Assembly: GCA_945901765.1 (NCBI GenBank)
Contig: CAMDLO010000018.1
Coordinates: 1-33,268, forward strand
Reading direction: 5' to 3'
DNA length: 33,268 nt
From: Cyanobium sp. NIES-981
GTDB lineage: Bacteria; Cyanobacteriota; Cyanobacteriia; PCC-6307; Cyanobiaceae
Within the stretch, counting starts at the first letter, position 1. Every line of letters begins with the position of its first letter. The notes beneath the pieces were generated by a model that was given only the letters and a program-made list of their open reading frames with translations, did not search any database and had not been told where the DNA came from. The position numbers and the translations under genes are program-made. Below are positions 32,956 through 33,268 of this stretch, in pieces.

Positions 32956-33006
32956 GGGCTGGCTTTGTCATAGGGCTGGCTTTGTCATAGGGCTGGCTTT
33001 GTCATA
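32956..33006. repeat. 17-bp sequence repeated three times at the thrS/glk junction
   Basis: GGGCTGGCTTTGTCATA occurs three times head to tail (32956-32972, 32973-32989, 32990-33006) without a mismatch. On the minus strand the unit is TATGACAAAGCCAGCCC. The thrS stop codon falls in the middle copy. Because 17 is not a multiple of three, copy number changes the thrS C-terminus and the distance to glk. Confidence 0.97.
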
Positions 33007-33268
33007 TCGATGGGCTCCCTGCAGCATGAGCCGCTGCCCAGGCCCGCTGCCCGCGCTGTGTTGGCGTAGACGGCGGCCTCCCTCAGCTCCGCCAGCGACA
33101 CCGCACCGAGGTCGCTGTCACGGCGGCTGCGCAGACTCACCTGGCCGCTTTCAGCCTCCTTGGCCCCGATCACCGCCAGCACTGGAATCTTCATCTGTTC
33201 GCCGTTACGGATCAGCTTGCCGAGACGATCGCCCGAGTGATCGACCGTGGCGCGGATGCCTGCCGCCC
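32985..33268 (-). CDS. thrS: Threonyl-tRNA synthetase, C-terminal part
   Basis: The reading frame is open from the window edge to TGA at 32985-32987 and gives about 93 residues; the track ORF (from 33194) starts at an internal Met. The sequence AAGIRATVDHSGDRLGKLIRNGEQMKIPVLAVIGAKEAESGQVSLRSRRDSDLG is the class IIa anticodon-binding domain of ThrS. SLRSRRDSDLGAVSL is the usual place near the end. ThrS charges tRNA-Thr. The last residues, PIDMTKPAL, come from the first unit of the 17-bp repeat and look non-conserved. The rest of the gene is outside the window. Confidence 0.92.
   Translation of the reverse strand, partial: AAGIRATVDHSGDRLGKLIRNGEQMKIPVLAVIGAKEAESGQVSLRSRRDSDLGAVSLAELREAAVYANTARAAGLGSGSCCREPIDMTKPAL

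Overview
The window looks like a chromosomal core region of a GC-rich picocyanobacterium of the Synechococcus/Cyanobium group. The evidence is the gene content: cytochrome c6, a Ycf51-type protein known from cyanobacteria and plastids, a photosynthetic-type NdhD, a cyanobacterial-type HtpG, a TamB/DUF490 giant, and a thrB-glk-thrS neighbourhood that is familiar in this clade from memory. Coding density is very high, many starts overlap the preceding stop, and no intergenic gap exceeds about 220 bp. I saw no tRNA, rRNA, CRISPR array, insertion sequence or integrase.

Layout. 1-135 is the 3' end of an RTX/serralysin-like secreted protein gene. 232-3288 (+) is a tight four-gene unit: two ABC-2 permeases, a 92-aa zinc-ribbon membrane protein and a CsaB-like polysaccharide pyruvyl transferase. 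On the minus strand follow a PrxQ/Bcp peroxiredoxin, ribosomal protein L28, an orphan NarL-type response regulator and htpG. A DUF3598-like protein is divergent from htpG and converges on petJ (cytochrome c6). Further along on the minus strand are hemE with an overlapping SDR gene, then glgB. Next is a compact five-gene minus-strand unit (ycf51, a DUF4332-like gene, a small exported protein gene, a CocE/NonD-type hydrolase gene and a DUF3887-like secreted protein gene). It is divergent from a plus-strand unit tamB-ROK kinase-proA-folB. FolB converges with, and overlaps, a minus-strand pair encoding a NahK-like kinase and a DOMON-like protein. prlC, ndhD, an outer-membrane beta-barrel gene, thrB, glk and the 3' end of thrS complete the window on the minus strand.

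How the genes fit together. Most are housekeeping: haem/chlorophyll precursor synthesis (hemE), photosynthetic and cyclic electron flow (petJ, ndhD), glycogen branching (glgB), sugar phosphorylation (glk and perhaps the ROK and NahK-like kinases), proline, folate and threonine synthesis, protein quality control (htpG, prlC) and envelope biogenesis (csaB, tamB, the beta-barrel). I found no obvious defence or mobile system. The most distinctive features are a triplicated 17-bp repeat that appears to have split an ancestral thrS/glk overlap, a ROK kinase that has lost its zinc-site residues, the ycf51-hydrolase gene unit, an outer-membrane barrel ending in a bare Pro-Ala hinge, and several perfect inverted repeats in short intergenic gaps.
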